From an uncultured Steroidobacter sp. (lineage in GTDB: Bacteria; Pseudomonadota; Gammaproteobacteria; Steroidobacterales; Steroidobacteraceae), in assembly GCF_937958065.1 (NCBI RefSeq), contig NZ_CALFXI010000027.1, forward strand, positions 62,001-126,000: a stretch of 64,000 bases of DNA, in the 5' to 3' direction. How positions within the stretch are numbered: the first letter of the stretch is position 1; every line of letters begins with the position of its first letter. Below, one piece after another: positions 45,570 to 53,573 of this stretch. The translations under genes and the position numbers were made by a program. Under the pieces are notes generated by a model that was given only the letters and a program-made list of their open reading frames with translations, was not told the DNA's origin and searched no databases.

Positions 45570-45781
45570 CGGCTGACATCCCCACTGTTTCCGGTGCGCG
45601 AAGATTACCTGCAGCCCCCTGCCGATCTCGACGGTCTGCATACGTATTCATAGAAGGCGCGGCTGGAGAAGTCGGCAAGCCAGCGACAGAAACGGGCAAG
45701 GCTGGCGTGGAACTCACCCTCACATGGTCCGTTATTTTCAATCTCCGCCCGTCGCACACTCGACCGCCTCGAGGATTCGAC

Positions 45782-46426
45782 ATGACCGATGAATCGCCCT
45801 GGAGCGTCGATCGACGCACCGTCCTGAAAACCGGCGTCGCCGTCGGCGTGATGGCCAACCTGCCTGCGGTGACGAACGCGGCGACCCCAGCCAGCAAGAT
45901 CGCGCAGCCCGTCAACATGACGGTGACCCTGCGGATCAACAATCAAAGCCATGCGCTCACGCTGGACACGCGCACTTCACTGCTCGACGTCCTGCGCGAG
46001 CAACTCGGCATGACGGGCACCAAGAAGGGCTGCGATCACGGCCAGTGCGGGGCCTGCACCGTTCTGGTGAATGGCCGGCGCATCAACTCGTGTCTGACGC
46101 TCGCCGTCATGCATGACGGCGATGAGATCACGACCATCGAAGGGCTCGGCACTCCGGAGCATTTGCATCCTCTGCAGTCCGCATTCATCGAGCACGACGG
46201 CTTTCAATGCGGCTACTGCACGGCCGGGCAGATCTGCTCCGCCGTTGGCATGCTCAAAGAAGCGGCCGATGGCTGGCCCAGCCATGTGAGCGCCAATCTC
46301 AGTGCCGCGCGCGTGCAACTGACGGATGCCGAAGTCAGCGAACGAATGAGCGGCAACATCTGCCGATGCGCGGCGTATCCGAACATCGTCGCTGCCATTC
46401 AGTCGGTGCGTGGAGTCGACGCATGA
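45782..46426 (+). CDS. paoA: Periplasmic aldehyde oxidoreductase iron-sulfur subunit
   Basis: A 214-residue PaoA/YagT homologue. A Tat signal (DRRTVLKTGVAVGVMANLPA) is followed by two [2Fe-2S] domains: the plant-ferredoxin type with CDHGQCGACTVLVNG and Cys in RINSCLTL, and the helical domain with CGYCTAGQ and GNICRCAAYPN. It passes electrons from the molybdenum site in PaoC to FAD in PaoB. First gene of paoABC; its end overlaps paoB by 4 bp (ATGA). The Tat signal probably exports the folded heterotrimer. Start ATG 45782 is 212 bp from the divergent pseudogene fragment. Confidence 0.93.
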   Translation: MTDESPWSVDRRTVLKTGVAVGVMANLPAVTNAATPASKIAQPVNMTVTLRINNQSHALTLDTRTSLLDVLREQLGMTGTKKGCDHGQCGACTVLVNGRRINSCLTLAVMHDGDEITTIEGLGTPEHLHPLQSAFIEHDGFQCGYCTAGQICSAVGMLKEAADGWPSHVSANLSAARVQLTDAEVSERMSGNICRCAAYPNIVAAIQSVRGVDA

Positions 46427-47412
46427 TTCCGTTCACTTATGAAAGAGCTACCGACGCGAACGACGCCGCGAAAGCAGCGTCGCAGCCCGGCGCCAGGTTC
46501 ATTGCCGGCGGCACCAATCTGCTCGACTTGATGAAGCTCGAGATCGAGAAGCCCGCGCACCTCGTCGATATCACCCGGTTGCCGCTGCGAGAGGTAGAAA
46601 TTACGAACGGCGCAGTGCGGATCGGCTCGCAGGTACCCAATAGCGAACTGGCTGCTCATCCACTGATTCGCGAGCGCTATCCGGTGCTGTCGCGAGCTTT
46701 GCTGGCCGGCGCATCGGGGCAGCTGCGCAACAAGGCGTCGACCGGTGGCAACCTGTTGCAGCGAACCCGTTGTTACTATTTCTATGACACGTCCAAAGCC
46801 TGCAACAAGCGAGAGCCTGGTTCCGGCTGCGCGGCGCTGCAAGGATTCAATCGCATCCACGCGATCCTGGGCGCCAGCGATTCCTGCATTGCCGTGCATC
46901 CGTCCGACATGGCCGTCGCGTTGACGGCTCTTGAAGCTTCCATCGAGACGGTGCTGCCTGACGGCTCGACGCGCACGCTACCGATCGGCGAGCTGTATCG
47001 ATTGCCTGGAGACACGCCGCACATCGAAACGAACTTGCGACCCGGCGAGTTGATCACTGCGGTCGTGCTGCCTGCACCACCGGCCGGCAATCAAACCTAT
47101 CGCAAGGTTCGCGACCGCGCTTCGTACGCATTCGCGCTCGTGTCGGTTGCAGCGATAGTGCGCGTCGAGGCTGGCCGCGTTCGGGATGCTCGAATCGCGC
47201 TGGGTGGCGTCGCACATAAACCCTGGCGCGCGCTCGATGCGGAGAACGCATTGCGCGGCAAACCCGCTTCCATGGAAAGCTTCGTCAACGCGGCTCAGGC
47301 AGCGCTTGCGCCGGCGAAGAGCCATGGCGGCAACGACTTCAAGATTCCACTCGCGCAACGGGTGCTGACGCGCACGTTGGCCGATGTGGCCGGCACCGAG
47401 GCAGCGGCGTGA
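46423..47412 (+). CDS. paoB: Periplasmic aldehyde oxidoreductase FAD-binding subunit
   Basis: A 329-residue CO-dehydrogenase-type flavoprotein: FAD-binding RFIAGGTNLLDLMKLEIEKP and the second loop ASGQLRNKASTGGNLLQRTR. It has the cysteine insert that in E. coli PaoB holds an extra [4Fe-4S] cluster (Cys in RTRCYYF, KACNKREPGSGC and SDSC, between about residues 117 and 160). The C-terminal domain starts near YRKVRDRASYAFALVSVAA. No own signal peptide, consistent with piggyback export with PaoA. The stop overlaps the paoC start by one base. Confidence 0.93.
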   Translation: MIPFTYERATDANDAAKAASQPGARFIAGGTNLLDLMKLEIEKPAHLVDITRLPLREVEITNGAVRIGSQVPNSELAAHPLIRERYPVLSRALLAGASGQLRNKASTGGNLLQRTRCYYFYDTSKACNKREPGSGCAALQGFNRIHAILGASDSCIAVHPSDMAVALTALEASIETVLPDGSTRTLPIGELYRLPGDTPHIETNLRPGELITAVVLPAPPAGNQTYRKVRDRASYAFALVSVAAIVRVEAGRVRDARIALGGVAHKPWRALDAENALRGKPASMESFVNAAQAALAPAKSHGGNDFKIPLAQRVLTRTLADVAGTEAAA

Positions 47413-49703
47413 TGACCAATCGATCCCCAATCAGTCCCGCCATCAACCCGGTGGAAGAAAACCGCCAGGGCACCATCGGCAAGGCGCTCGACCGCGTCGA
47501 TGGAGCGCTCAAGGTGACGGGGCGCGCCAAATATTCGTACGAGTACCGCGGGGTCAAAGACACGACCTACGGCTTCATCGTCGGTGCCACGATTGGCAAA
47601 GGCCGTATCTCCGCGATCGATACATCGCGCGCCCTGGCCGCACCTCGCGTGCTCGCCGTGCTCACCTATCAGAACGCGCCGAAGCAAGCGCCACTGCATC
47701 CGCGAGAGCCAGGCGCCAATCGCTACGATCGCTCCGAGCCGTTCTTGTTCTCGGCGGACGTGCGCTATTTCGGCGAGCCCGTCGCGCTGGTCGTGGCGGA
47801 GACGTTCGAGGCGGCGCGCCATGCGGCCGGTCTCGTCTCGGTCAGGTATGTGAGCGACGAGCAGGCGCAGTTCGATCTGCGCGCCAATCAATCGCGGGCG
47901 TACAAGCCGAAGGGCGTCAATGCCGGCATGAAGACGGATACGAGCGAAGGCGACTTCGACGCGGCCTTTGGATCAGCACCGGTGAAGATCGATGTGAGCT
48001 ATTACCTGCCGTATGAACACAACATGCCCATGGAGCCGCACGCCGCCCAGGCCGTGTGGGAAGACGATCGCTTGACGGTGTACTCCGGCCAGCAGATATC
48101 AGCGACCGCTCAATCCACTCTCGCCAAGACCCTGCAGATTCCGGTGGAAAACGTCCGCGTCGTGACGCCGTTCGTCGGCGGCGGCTTCGGCTCGAAAGTA
48201 CCGGTCCATGCGCAGGCCGTGCTGGCGGCGCTCGGGGCGAAAGCGGTGCGGCGACCGGTAAAGGTCGCACAGACGCGCCCACAGATGTTCGCCAACACCA
48301 ATCACCGGCCCGAATGTTTGCAACGCATGCGGCTCGGCGCCAGCAAAGACGGCATCTTGACCGCGATCGCCCACGACGTGTGGACGCAGACCACGCCATT
48401 CGATGAATTCATCGAGCAGACCGCCGCATTCAGCCGCGTGCTGTACGCGGCCCCGAACCGCCTGCATCGTCACTGGGGCGTGATATTGGATCTGCCGACC
48501 TCGGACATCATGCGCGCACCGGGCGAGGAGCCAGGCAGTGTCGCGCAGGAATGCGCCATGGATGAGCTGGCGGTCGCTCTCGACATGGACCCGATCGAAC
48601 TGCGAATCAAGAACGAACCGCAGGACGATCCCGAAACCCACCTGCCCTTCTCCAGCCGATCGCTGGTGGAGTGCTACCGCGAGGGTGCGCAGCGGTTCGG
48701 CTGGTCGAATCGGCCCAAGCGCCCGGGCACGTTACGCGACGGTCGCTGGCTGGTGGGATATGGCGCCGCCAGCGCGATGTTTCCAACGCTCATGCGCCCC
48801 TCCGCGGCAAGTGTGCGATTGAGCGCCGACGGTACGGCCGTCGTGCAAACCGATATGACCGACATCGGCACGGGGAGTTACACCGTGCTCACGCAAGTGG
48901 CCGCGGAAAGTCTCGGCCTGCCCGCGAACAAAGTCACGGTGCAGCTTGGCGATACCAGACTGCCGAAGTCGGCCGGCTCCGGCGGATCGTTCGGCGCTGC
49001 CAGCTCGGGCTCCGCCGTCCTGCTCGCATGCGAAGATGCACGCTCTCGGATAGCCCAACTGGTTGCCAACGATCGGCGTTCACCGCTTGCCGGCGCTGAC
49101 GTCAACACGATTGCCTTGCGAGATGGAAGCGTAGTCGCGGGCGAGAAGTCGGAGTCGCTGCAAGCCGTGCTATCGCGGCTTGCGCCGTCCGGCATCGAAG
49201 GCAAGGGCGAACATGAGGGCGCGGAGAAACAGCCGAAGTATTCATCGCACGTATTCGGAGCGCAGTTCGCCGAAGTGGGCGTCGATATCGACACCGGCGA
49301 GATTCGCGTGCGTCGCATGCTGGGCGTGTTCGGCAGCGGTCGCATCCTGAATGCAAAGACGGCACGCTCGCAGCTGATCGGCGGCATGATCATGGGCATC
49401 GGCGCGGGCCTCACCGAAGAGTCGGTCGTCGATCTGCGCGATGGCTCGTACGTCAATCACGATCTCGCGGAGTATCACGTCCCGGTCAACGCCGACACGC
49501 CTCGAATCGAGGCGATCTGCCTGGATGAGAAGGAGCCGTACGCGAATCCGCTCGGCATCAAGGGGCTTGGCGAGGTCGGGATCGTCGGCGTCGCCGCCGC
49601 GCTCGCCAACGCGGTCTATAACGCGACCGGCGTGCGGGTTCGCGAGTTTCCGATCACCTTGGACAAGGTCCTTGGCGGTCTGCCCGAAGCCACCGCGACC
49701 TGA
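47412..49703 (+). CDS. paoC: Periplasmic aldehyde oxidoreductase molybdenum-binding subunit
   Basis: A 763-residue xanthine-oxidase-family large subunit that binds the molybdenum cytosine dinucleotide cofactor and oxidises aldehydes to acids. Visible: small N-terminal domain DRVDGALKVTGRAKYSYEY, cofactor loops FVGGGFGSKVPVHAQAVLAA and RAPGEEPGSVAQE, GSGGSFGAASSG, and the catalytic base Glu near the C terminus in KGLGEVGIVGVAAALANAVYN. Length and order fit YagR. The maturation factor PaoD, usually the next gene, is absent: a terminator and a convergent PRC-barrel gene follow. A preceding GTG at 47409 is in frame; ATG 47412 is chosen. Confidence 0.93.
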   Translation: MTNRSPISPAINPVEENRQGTIGKALDRVDGALKVTGRAKYSYEYRGVKDTTYGFIVGATIGKGRISAIDTSRALAAPRVLAVLTYQNAPKQAPLHPREPGANRYDRSEPFLFSADVRYFGEPVALVVAETFEAARHAAGLVSVRYVSDEQAQFDLRANQSRAYKPKGVNAGMKTDTSEGDFDAAFGSAPVKIDVSYYLPYEHNMPMEPHAAQAVWEDDRLTVYSGQQISATAQSTLAKTLQIPVENVRVVTPFVGGGFGSKVPVHAQAVLAALGAKAVRRPVKVAQTRPQMFANTNHRPECLQRMRLGASKDGILTAIAHDVWTQTTPFDEFIEQTAAFSRVLYAAPNRLHRHWGVILDLPTSDIMRAPGEEPGSVAQECAMDELAVALDMDPIELRIKNEPQDDPETHLPFSSRSLVECYREGAQRFGWSNRPKRPGTLRDGRWLVGYGAASAMFPTLMRPSAASVRLSADGTAVVQTDMTDIGTGSYTVLTQVAAESLGLPANKVTVQLGDTRLPKSAGSGGSFGAASSGSAVLLACEDARSRIAQLVANDRRSPLAGADVNTIALRDGSVVAGEKSESLQAVLSRLAPSGIEGKGEHEGAEKQPKYSSHVFGAQFAEVGVDIDTGEIRVRRMLGVFGSGRILNAKTARSQLIGGMIMGIGAGLTEESVVDLRDGSYVNHDLAEYHVPVNADTPRIEAICLDEKEPYANPLGIKGLGEVGIVGVAAALANAVYNATGVRVREFPITLDKVLGGLPEATAT

Positions 49704-49716
49704 AGAGGATCCGCCC

Positions 49717-49754
49717 CAACAAAAACGAGCGACCCACCTGAGGAGGGTCGCTCG
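49717..49754 (-). terminator. Rho-independent terminator for the PRC-barrel gene
   Basis: Perfect 10-bp stem (CGAGCGACCC at 49726-49735 with GGGTCGCTCG at 49745-49754) around a 9-nt loop, followed on the minus strand by TTTTTGTT. It is 107 bp past the PRC-barrel stop and 23 bp past the paoC stop, so the stem may serve both genes, although only the minus strand has the T-tract. Confidence 0.85.
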
Positions 49755-49860
49755 CGTACTGACGATCTTTCCTTCAATCGCCAGCTATCTCGCCTTCGGA
49801 CTCTTACACTGTTCTGATCCTGCGATCGGGCCCCGAATGGGAGGTCCAGTGTTCGAACAC

Positions 49861-50226
49861 TCATTCCCAGTAACGGGGTGAACGGTAGTAGTCGAAGGCT
49901 CGATCCCGATAAGCCTGGCCGTCGTCCTTGGTCAACTCCGACAGCGAATCCGCCGGCGCCGATTGCAGCTGCTCCTTGGTGATGTTCACCACGTAGCCGC
50001 CTTCGTCCTCTTCATACTTCAGCATGCTCCATGGGATGGGATGGTACTTCTCGTTCATCCCGAGCCAACCGCCGAAGCTGACCGCGGCGAACATGATGTT
50101 GTTGGACGTTTTGTCCAGCACCACATCCTCGATCTCGCCGATCCGCTTACCGGAGGGATCCTTCACCGGCGTTCCGATCACCTTCTTGGCCCGGATCGCT
50201 TTGGTGTGTCCGCTTGCAGTAGGCAT
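49861..50226 (-). CDS. PRC-barrel domain protein
   Basis: A 121-residue soluble protein whose residues about 8-80 form a PRC-barrel: AKKVIGTPVKDPSGKRIGEI, EDVVLDKTSNNIMFAAVSFG, GWLGMNEKYHPIPWSMLKYE. The tail is Asp/Tyr/Arg-rich (YRDRAFDYYRSPRYWE), as in stress-associated small PRC-barrel proteins of Proteobacteria. GAGGAGCG precedes ATG 50226. Function of these stand-alone proteins is unknown. It ends at a clear terminator. Confidence 0.88.
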   Translation of the reverse strand: MPTASGHTKAIRAKKVIGTPVKDPSGKRIGEIEDVVLDKTSNNIMFAAVSFGGWLGMNEKYHPIPWSMLKYEEDEGGYVVNITKEQLQSAPADSLSELTKDDGQAYRDRAFDYYRSPRYWE

Positions 50227-50490
50227 GGCTCGCTCCTCTGGTTGGTGAATGATCCGTCACGCAGGACGGGCCCTTTAGCCGTTCAATGATTGAAGGTGGA
50301 TCGAGTTCCTGGGAAGAATCTGGCCCGTCGTCGGTGCCGAGCCGACGGCGAGGTTACATGCCGGCGGCGCGCTCGTTCGGCCCGAGCGGTATGTTCCGGG
50401 CGCGACCTCGGCCTTTGGGTCCGGTAGGAGGCGTCACAGGGTCTATGGCATCATGGTCCCCGTGAAGATTGCGAGCCGGATGTTTTATTG

Positions 50491-51252
50491 ATGCTGGCCG
50501 AAGTGCCAACCGACTGGCCCGCCGCCGTCGAAGTTCTCAACGAAAGCGGTCGCTCGCCATTCGTGCTCATCTGCGAGCACGCCTCCAATCACATTCCGGC
50601 GGAGTATCACCAGCTCGGCCTGAACGATAAGGAACTGGCGCGCCACATCGCGTGGGATATCGGCGCGGCCCACCTCACGCGGGCCTTGGCGAAGCGCATC
50701 GATGCCTCGGCATTCCTGGGTGGCTACTCCCGATTGCTGATCGACCTGAACCGTCCGCTGCACGTGGCCGACAGCATTCCGCTGCGCTCGGAAGCCACCG
50801 ACATTCCCGGCAACCTTTCCCTGGATCCCGCGGAGAGGGAGCGTCGCCGTCAACTGATCTTTCACCCGTTCCAGGATCGCCTTCGCTCGCATCTCGAGCA
50901 GCGTACGGCCGAGGGCCGACGCAACGTGCTGGTCGCGGTTCATAGCTTCACGCCGGTCTATCTCGGCCAGCAACGCCCGTGGCACGCCGGCGTGCTGTTC
51001 GACAAGGCTGAGCTGCTAGGCCAGGCCGTGATTGCGCAGCTACGTCGGGACCCGCTGCTGAACGTGGAGGCGAACGTTCCCTATGGCGTCAGCGCCGATG
51101 CCGACTATGCATTGGTGGTGCACGGCGATCTGTTGAACAACCCGGCCGTGCTCATCGAGATCCGCAATGACTTGATTGCGGATCCGGAGGGGGTGGAAGT
51201 CTGGTCGCGCAAGCTGGAGGACGCGTTGCGTGCTGTCGAAACGCTGAGCTGA
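50491..51252 (+). CDS. N-formylglutamate amidohydrolase family protein
   Basis: A 253-residue zinc hydrolase of the FGase family. The likely metal/active-site blocks are LICEHASNHIPAEY near residue 27, GYSRLLIDLNRP with SIPLRSEATDIPGN, and VAVHSFTPVYLG. The family hydrolyses N-formylglutamate in histidine breakdown, but many stand-alone members, probably including this one, act on other N-acyl amino acids. No hut genes are present. It is convergent with the dipeptide epimerase gene (7 bp apart), so they may share amino-acid or peptide catabolism. Start ATG 50491; an in-frame TTG precedes it. Confidence 0.85.
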   Translation: MLAEVPTDWPAAVEVLNESGRSPFVLICEHASNHIPAEYHQLGLNDKELARHIAWDIGAAHLTRALAKRIDASAFLGGYSRLLIDLNRPLHVADSIPLRSEATDIPGNLSLDPAERERRRQLIFHPFQDRLRSHLEQRTAEGRRNVLVAVHSFTPVYLGQQRPWHAGVLFDKAELLGQAVIAQLRRDPLLNVEANVPYGVSADADYALVVHGDLLNNPAVLIEIRNDLIADPEGVEVWSRKLEDALRAVETLS

Positions 51253-51259
51253 CCGCGGG

Positions 51260-52240
51260 CTAACCCCACAGCGCCGGTGACGGCCACGACATCACGCCAG
51301 TGCGATCGTACTGAATCGGATTCTCCCAATCTTCGGCTTGCAACAGCGGGCCATCGAGATCCACCACTTCACAGAGCTGCGCGAGCACCATGCCCGGTGC
51401 CATGCCCACAGATCCGGTGACCATGCAGCCCACCATCAATCGCATGCCTGCCGCGCGCGCGGCATGCGCAAGCTCCAGTGCTGCGGTCAAACCGCCCGTC
51501 TTGTCGAGCTTGATGTTCACGAACTCATAGCGGCTCTGCAGGCGCGGCAGATCGTCGATGGTGTCGATGGATTCATCGGCGCACACGGGAATGGGCGAGC
51601 GGCCGGCGACCAGATCGTCATCGCCGCCGACCTTGACGGGCTGCTCCAGCAAATCCACTCGCAACTCCGCCAGCTTCGGACCGAGCGAATACAGGGTTGG
51701 CACATCCCACGCCTGGTTGGCGTCGACAATCAGACGCGAATTGGGCGCGCCACGACGCACGGCCTCGATGCAAGCCAGGGGATTCTCGGCGGACACTTTG
51801 ATCTTGATCCAGCGATAGTGCATGAGGTCGCGAGCCGCTTTCTCGTAGCCTTCGATGGAGCGAATGCCGATGGTCATGGCGCTCGCGATCTCGCGAGTGT
51901 TGCCGATGCCGGCCAGGTCCCAGGCGCGGCGGCCGGTGCGCTTCGCTTCCAGATCCCACAGCGCCGCATCGAGCGCATTCCGGGCGCCACCGATCGGCAG
52001 CACTTGCAGCAACTCGGCGCGCGTGAGGCCAGCTTCGATTCTGTCGCGAATGGCTTCCAGCTGCGCCAGCATCGAGTCCGGTGTCTCGCCGTGATAATCG
52101 ACGCCCGCCGCCTCGCCGCGACCGACGAACTGGCCATCCTGCAACTCGACGATGACGACATCGCTGGTCGTGTACGTGGCGCGCGCAATGATGAAAGGCT
52201 CGCGCAACTGCCAGTGTTTCTTTCGTACGGTGAGCTTCAC
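51260..52240 (-). CDS. Dipeptide epimerase / enolase-superfamily racemase
   Basis: A 326-residue muconate-lactonizing-subgroup enzyme. Catalytic Lys pair in WIKIKVSAE, metal ligands in LIVDANQAW, DLLEQPV and CADES, second catalytic Lys in NIKLDKTGG, and substrate-specificity loop VGCMVTGSVGMAPG. Close in pattern to L-Ala-D/L-Glu epimerases, which recycle murein peptides, and to the DgcA N-acetyl-D-glutamate racemase group. It is followed 32 bp upstream by the MBL hydrolase on the same strand, with which it may be cotranscribed. Exact substrate unresolved. Confidence 0.88.
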   Translation of the reverse strand: MKLTVRKKHWQLREPFIIARATYTTSDVVIVELQDGQFVGRGEAAGVDYHGETPDSMLAQLEAIRDRIEAGLTRAELLQVLPIGGARNALDAALWDLEAKRTGRRAWDLAGIGNTREIASAMTIGIRSIEGYEKAARDLMHYRWIKIKVSAENPLACIEAVRRGAPNSRLIVDANQAWDVPTLYSLGPKLAELRVDLLEQPVKVGGDDDLVAGRSPIPVCADESIDTIDDLPRLQSRYEFVNIKLDKTGGLTAALELAHAARAAGMRLMVGCMVTGSVGMAPGMVLAQLCEVVDLDGPLLQAEDWENPIQYDRTGVMSWPSPALWG

Positions 52241-52272
52241 ACGGACTCCTGATCGCGGCTAGGCGAACTACA

Positions 52273-52917
52273 TCAGCGAAAGCGGCGGTCGGCGACGAAC
52301 GGATTGGTCTGACGTTCCTGCCCGAACGTGGACAGCGGCCCGTGTCCGGGCACGAAGCGCACATCGTCGCCGAGTGGAAACAGATTCTCTCGAATGGATT
52401 TGACCAGCGTGTCGTGATCGCCGCGGGGCAGGTCGGAACGACCGATCGAGCCGGCGAAAATCACGTCGCCGACCCAGGCGAACTTCTGCCGCGGATGGAA
52501 GAACACCACGTGGCCCGGCGTATGTCCCGGACAATGCCGCACCTCGAGCGTCTCCTCGCCCACCGTCACCTGATCGCCTTGCTCCAGCCAGCGATCCGGC
52601 GTGAACACCGCCGCGGGCGGAAAGCCGAAACGCTGCGTCGATTCCGGCAGCTGCTCGATCAGGAACTGATCGTCCCGATGCGGCCCTTCGATCGGCAAGC
52701 CGCGCAGCCTGGCCAGCTCCGCGGTTGCCGCCGCGTGATCCAGATGCCCATGCGTCAGCAGGATCTTCTCCAGCTGCAACCCTTCCCGATCCACTTCCGC
52801 CAGCACCCGATCCAGATCTCCACCGGGATCGACCACTGCCGCGCGCCTGCTGCGCTCGTCCCAGATGACGGAACAGTTCTGTTGAAACGGCGTGACGGGA
52901 ATGATCAGGGCTTTCAT
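52273..52917 (-). CDS. MBL-fold hydrolase, glyoxalase II-like
   Basis: A 214-residue metallo-beta-lactamase-fold hydrolase of the YcbL/GloB-like group. Metal motif THGHLDH near residue 57, His in VRHCPGHTPGHV, Asp in WVGDVIFAGSIGR, and terminal His in VPGHGPLST. Expected to hydrolyse a thioester such as S-lactoylglutathione; short GloB relatives without the C-terminal glutathione domain often have other thioester substrates. ATG 52917. Same strand as the epimerase gene. Confidence 0.87.
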   Translation of the reverse strand: MKALIIPVTPFQQNCSVIWDERSRRAAVVDPGGDLDRVLAEVDREGLQLEKILLTHGHLDHAAATAELARLRGLPIEGPHRDDQFLIEQLPESTQRFGFPPAAVFTPDRWLEQGDQVTVGEETLEVRHCPGHTPGHVVFFHPRQKFAWVGDVIFAGSIGRSDLPRGDHDTLVKSIRENLFPLGDDVRFVPGHGPLSTFGQERQTNPFVADRRFR

Positions 52918-52955
52918 GGTCCGGCATGGTACCCCATCGGGTAGAATCCCGGCCC

Positions 52956-53573
52956 ATGCCGATTCAAATGCTGTTCCCCACCTGCATCTACAGTGCGCCG
53001 CTGCAGCGCGCCGACTGGCGCAAGTTCAACAAGCAGCTGCTGCGTGAGTGTCTGCAATTGCAGCTGGACGACGAGGCGGGACAGAGGTGGTCGCAGCAGA
53101 ACTATCCGGGCGGCTACACCTCCTATCACTCGGCACATCGAATGCAGCAGATATCGCCGACGTTCGCGCAGCTCGAAAAATATCTGCGGCGGCACGTCAG
53201 CTCGTTCGTGAAAACACTCGAGCTCGACCTGACAGGTCGCGAACTGGCGATGACCGACTGTTGGGTGAACATCATGCCGCGGCAGGTCGCGCACAGCATG
53301 CACTTGCATCCGCTCTCGACCATCAGCGGCACCTATTACGTGCAGACCCCCAAAGGCTGCCCCGGCCTGAAATTCGAAGATCCCCGGCTGGAAAAATTCA
53401 TGGCCGCGCCGCCGCGCAAAGCGGATGCGAGCCCGGCGAATCGGGCCTGGTGGGTGGTGCCCGCCGAAGCCGGCAAGGTCGTGCTGTTCGAAAGCTGGCT
53501 CAGACACGAGGTGCCGGCGAATCCCGTGGCCGGCGAACGCATCAGCATCAGCTTCAACTACAACTGGTTCTAG
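52956..53573 (+). CDS. 2-oxoglutarate/Fe(II) oxygenase-like protein (TIGR02466 family)
   Basis: A 205-residue double-stranded beta-helix protein. The first iron ligands are in MHLHPLSTISGTYYV (HxH pattern, then serine), the distal His in ESWLRHEVPAN and the 2-oxoglutarate-binding Arg in GERISISFNYNW. These match the uncharacterised TIGR02466 family that is present in many Gammaproteobacteria and phages; substrate unknown. Start ATG 52956 (MPIQMLFPT). Its last 4 bp overlap the convergent flavoprotein gene at 53570. Confidence 0.83.
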   Translation: MPIQMLFPTCIYSAPLQRADWRKFNKQLLRECLQLQLDDEAGQRWSQQNYPGGYTSYHSAHRMQQISPTFAQLEKYLRRHVSSFVKTLELDLTGRELAMTDCWVNIMPRQVAHSMHLHPLSTISGTYYVQTPKGCPGLKFEDPRLEKFMAAPPRKADASPANRAWWVVPAEAGKVVLFESWLRHEVPANPVAGERISISFNYNWF

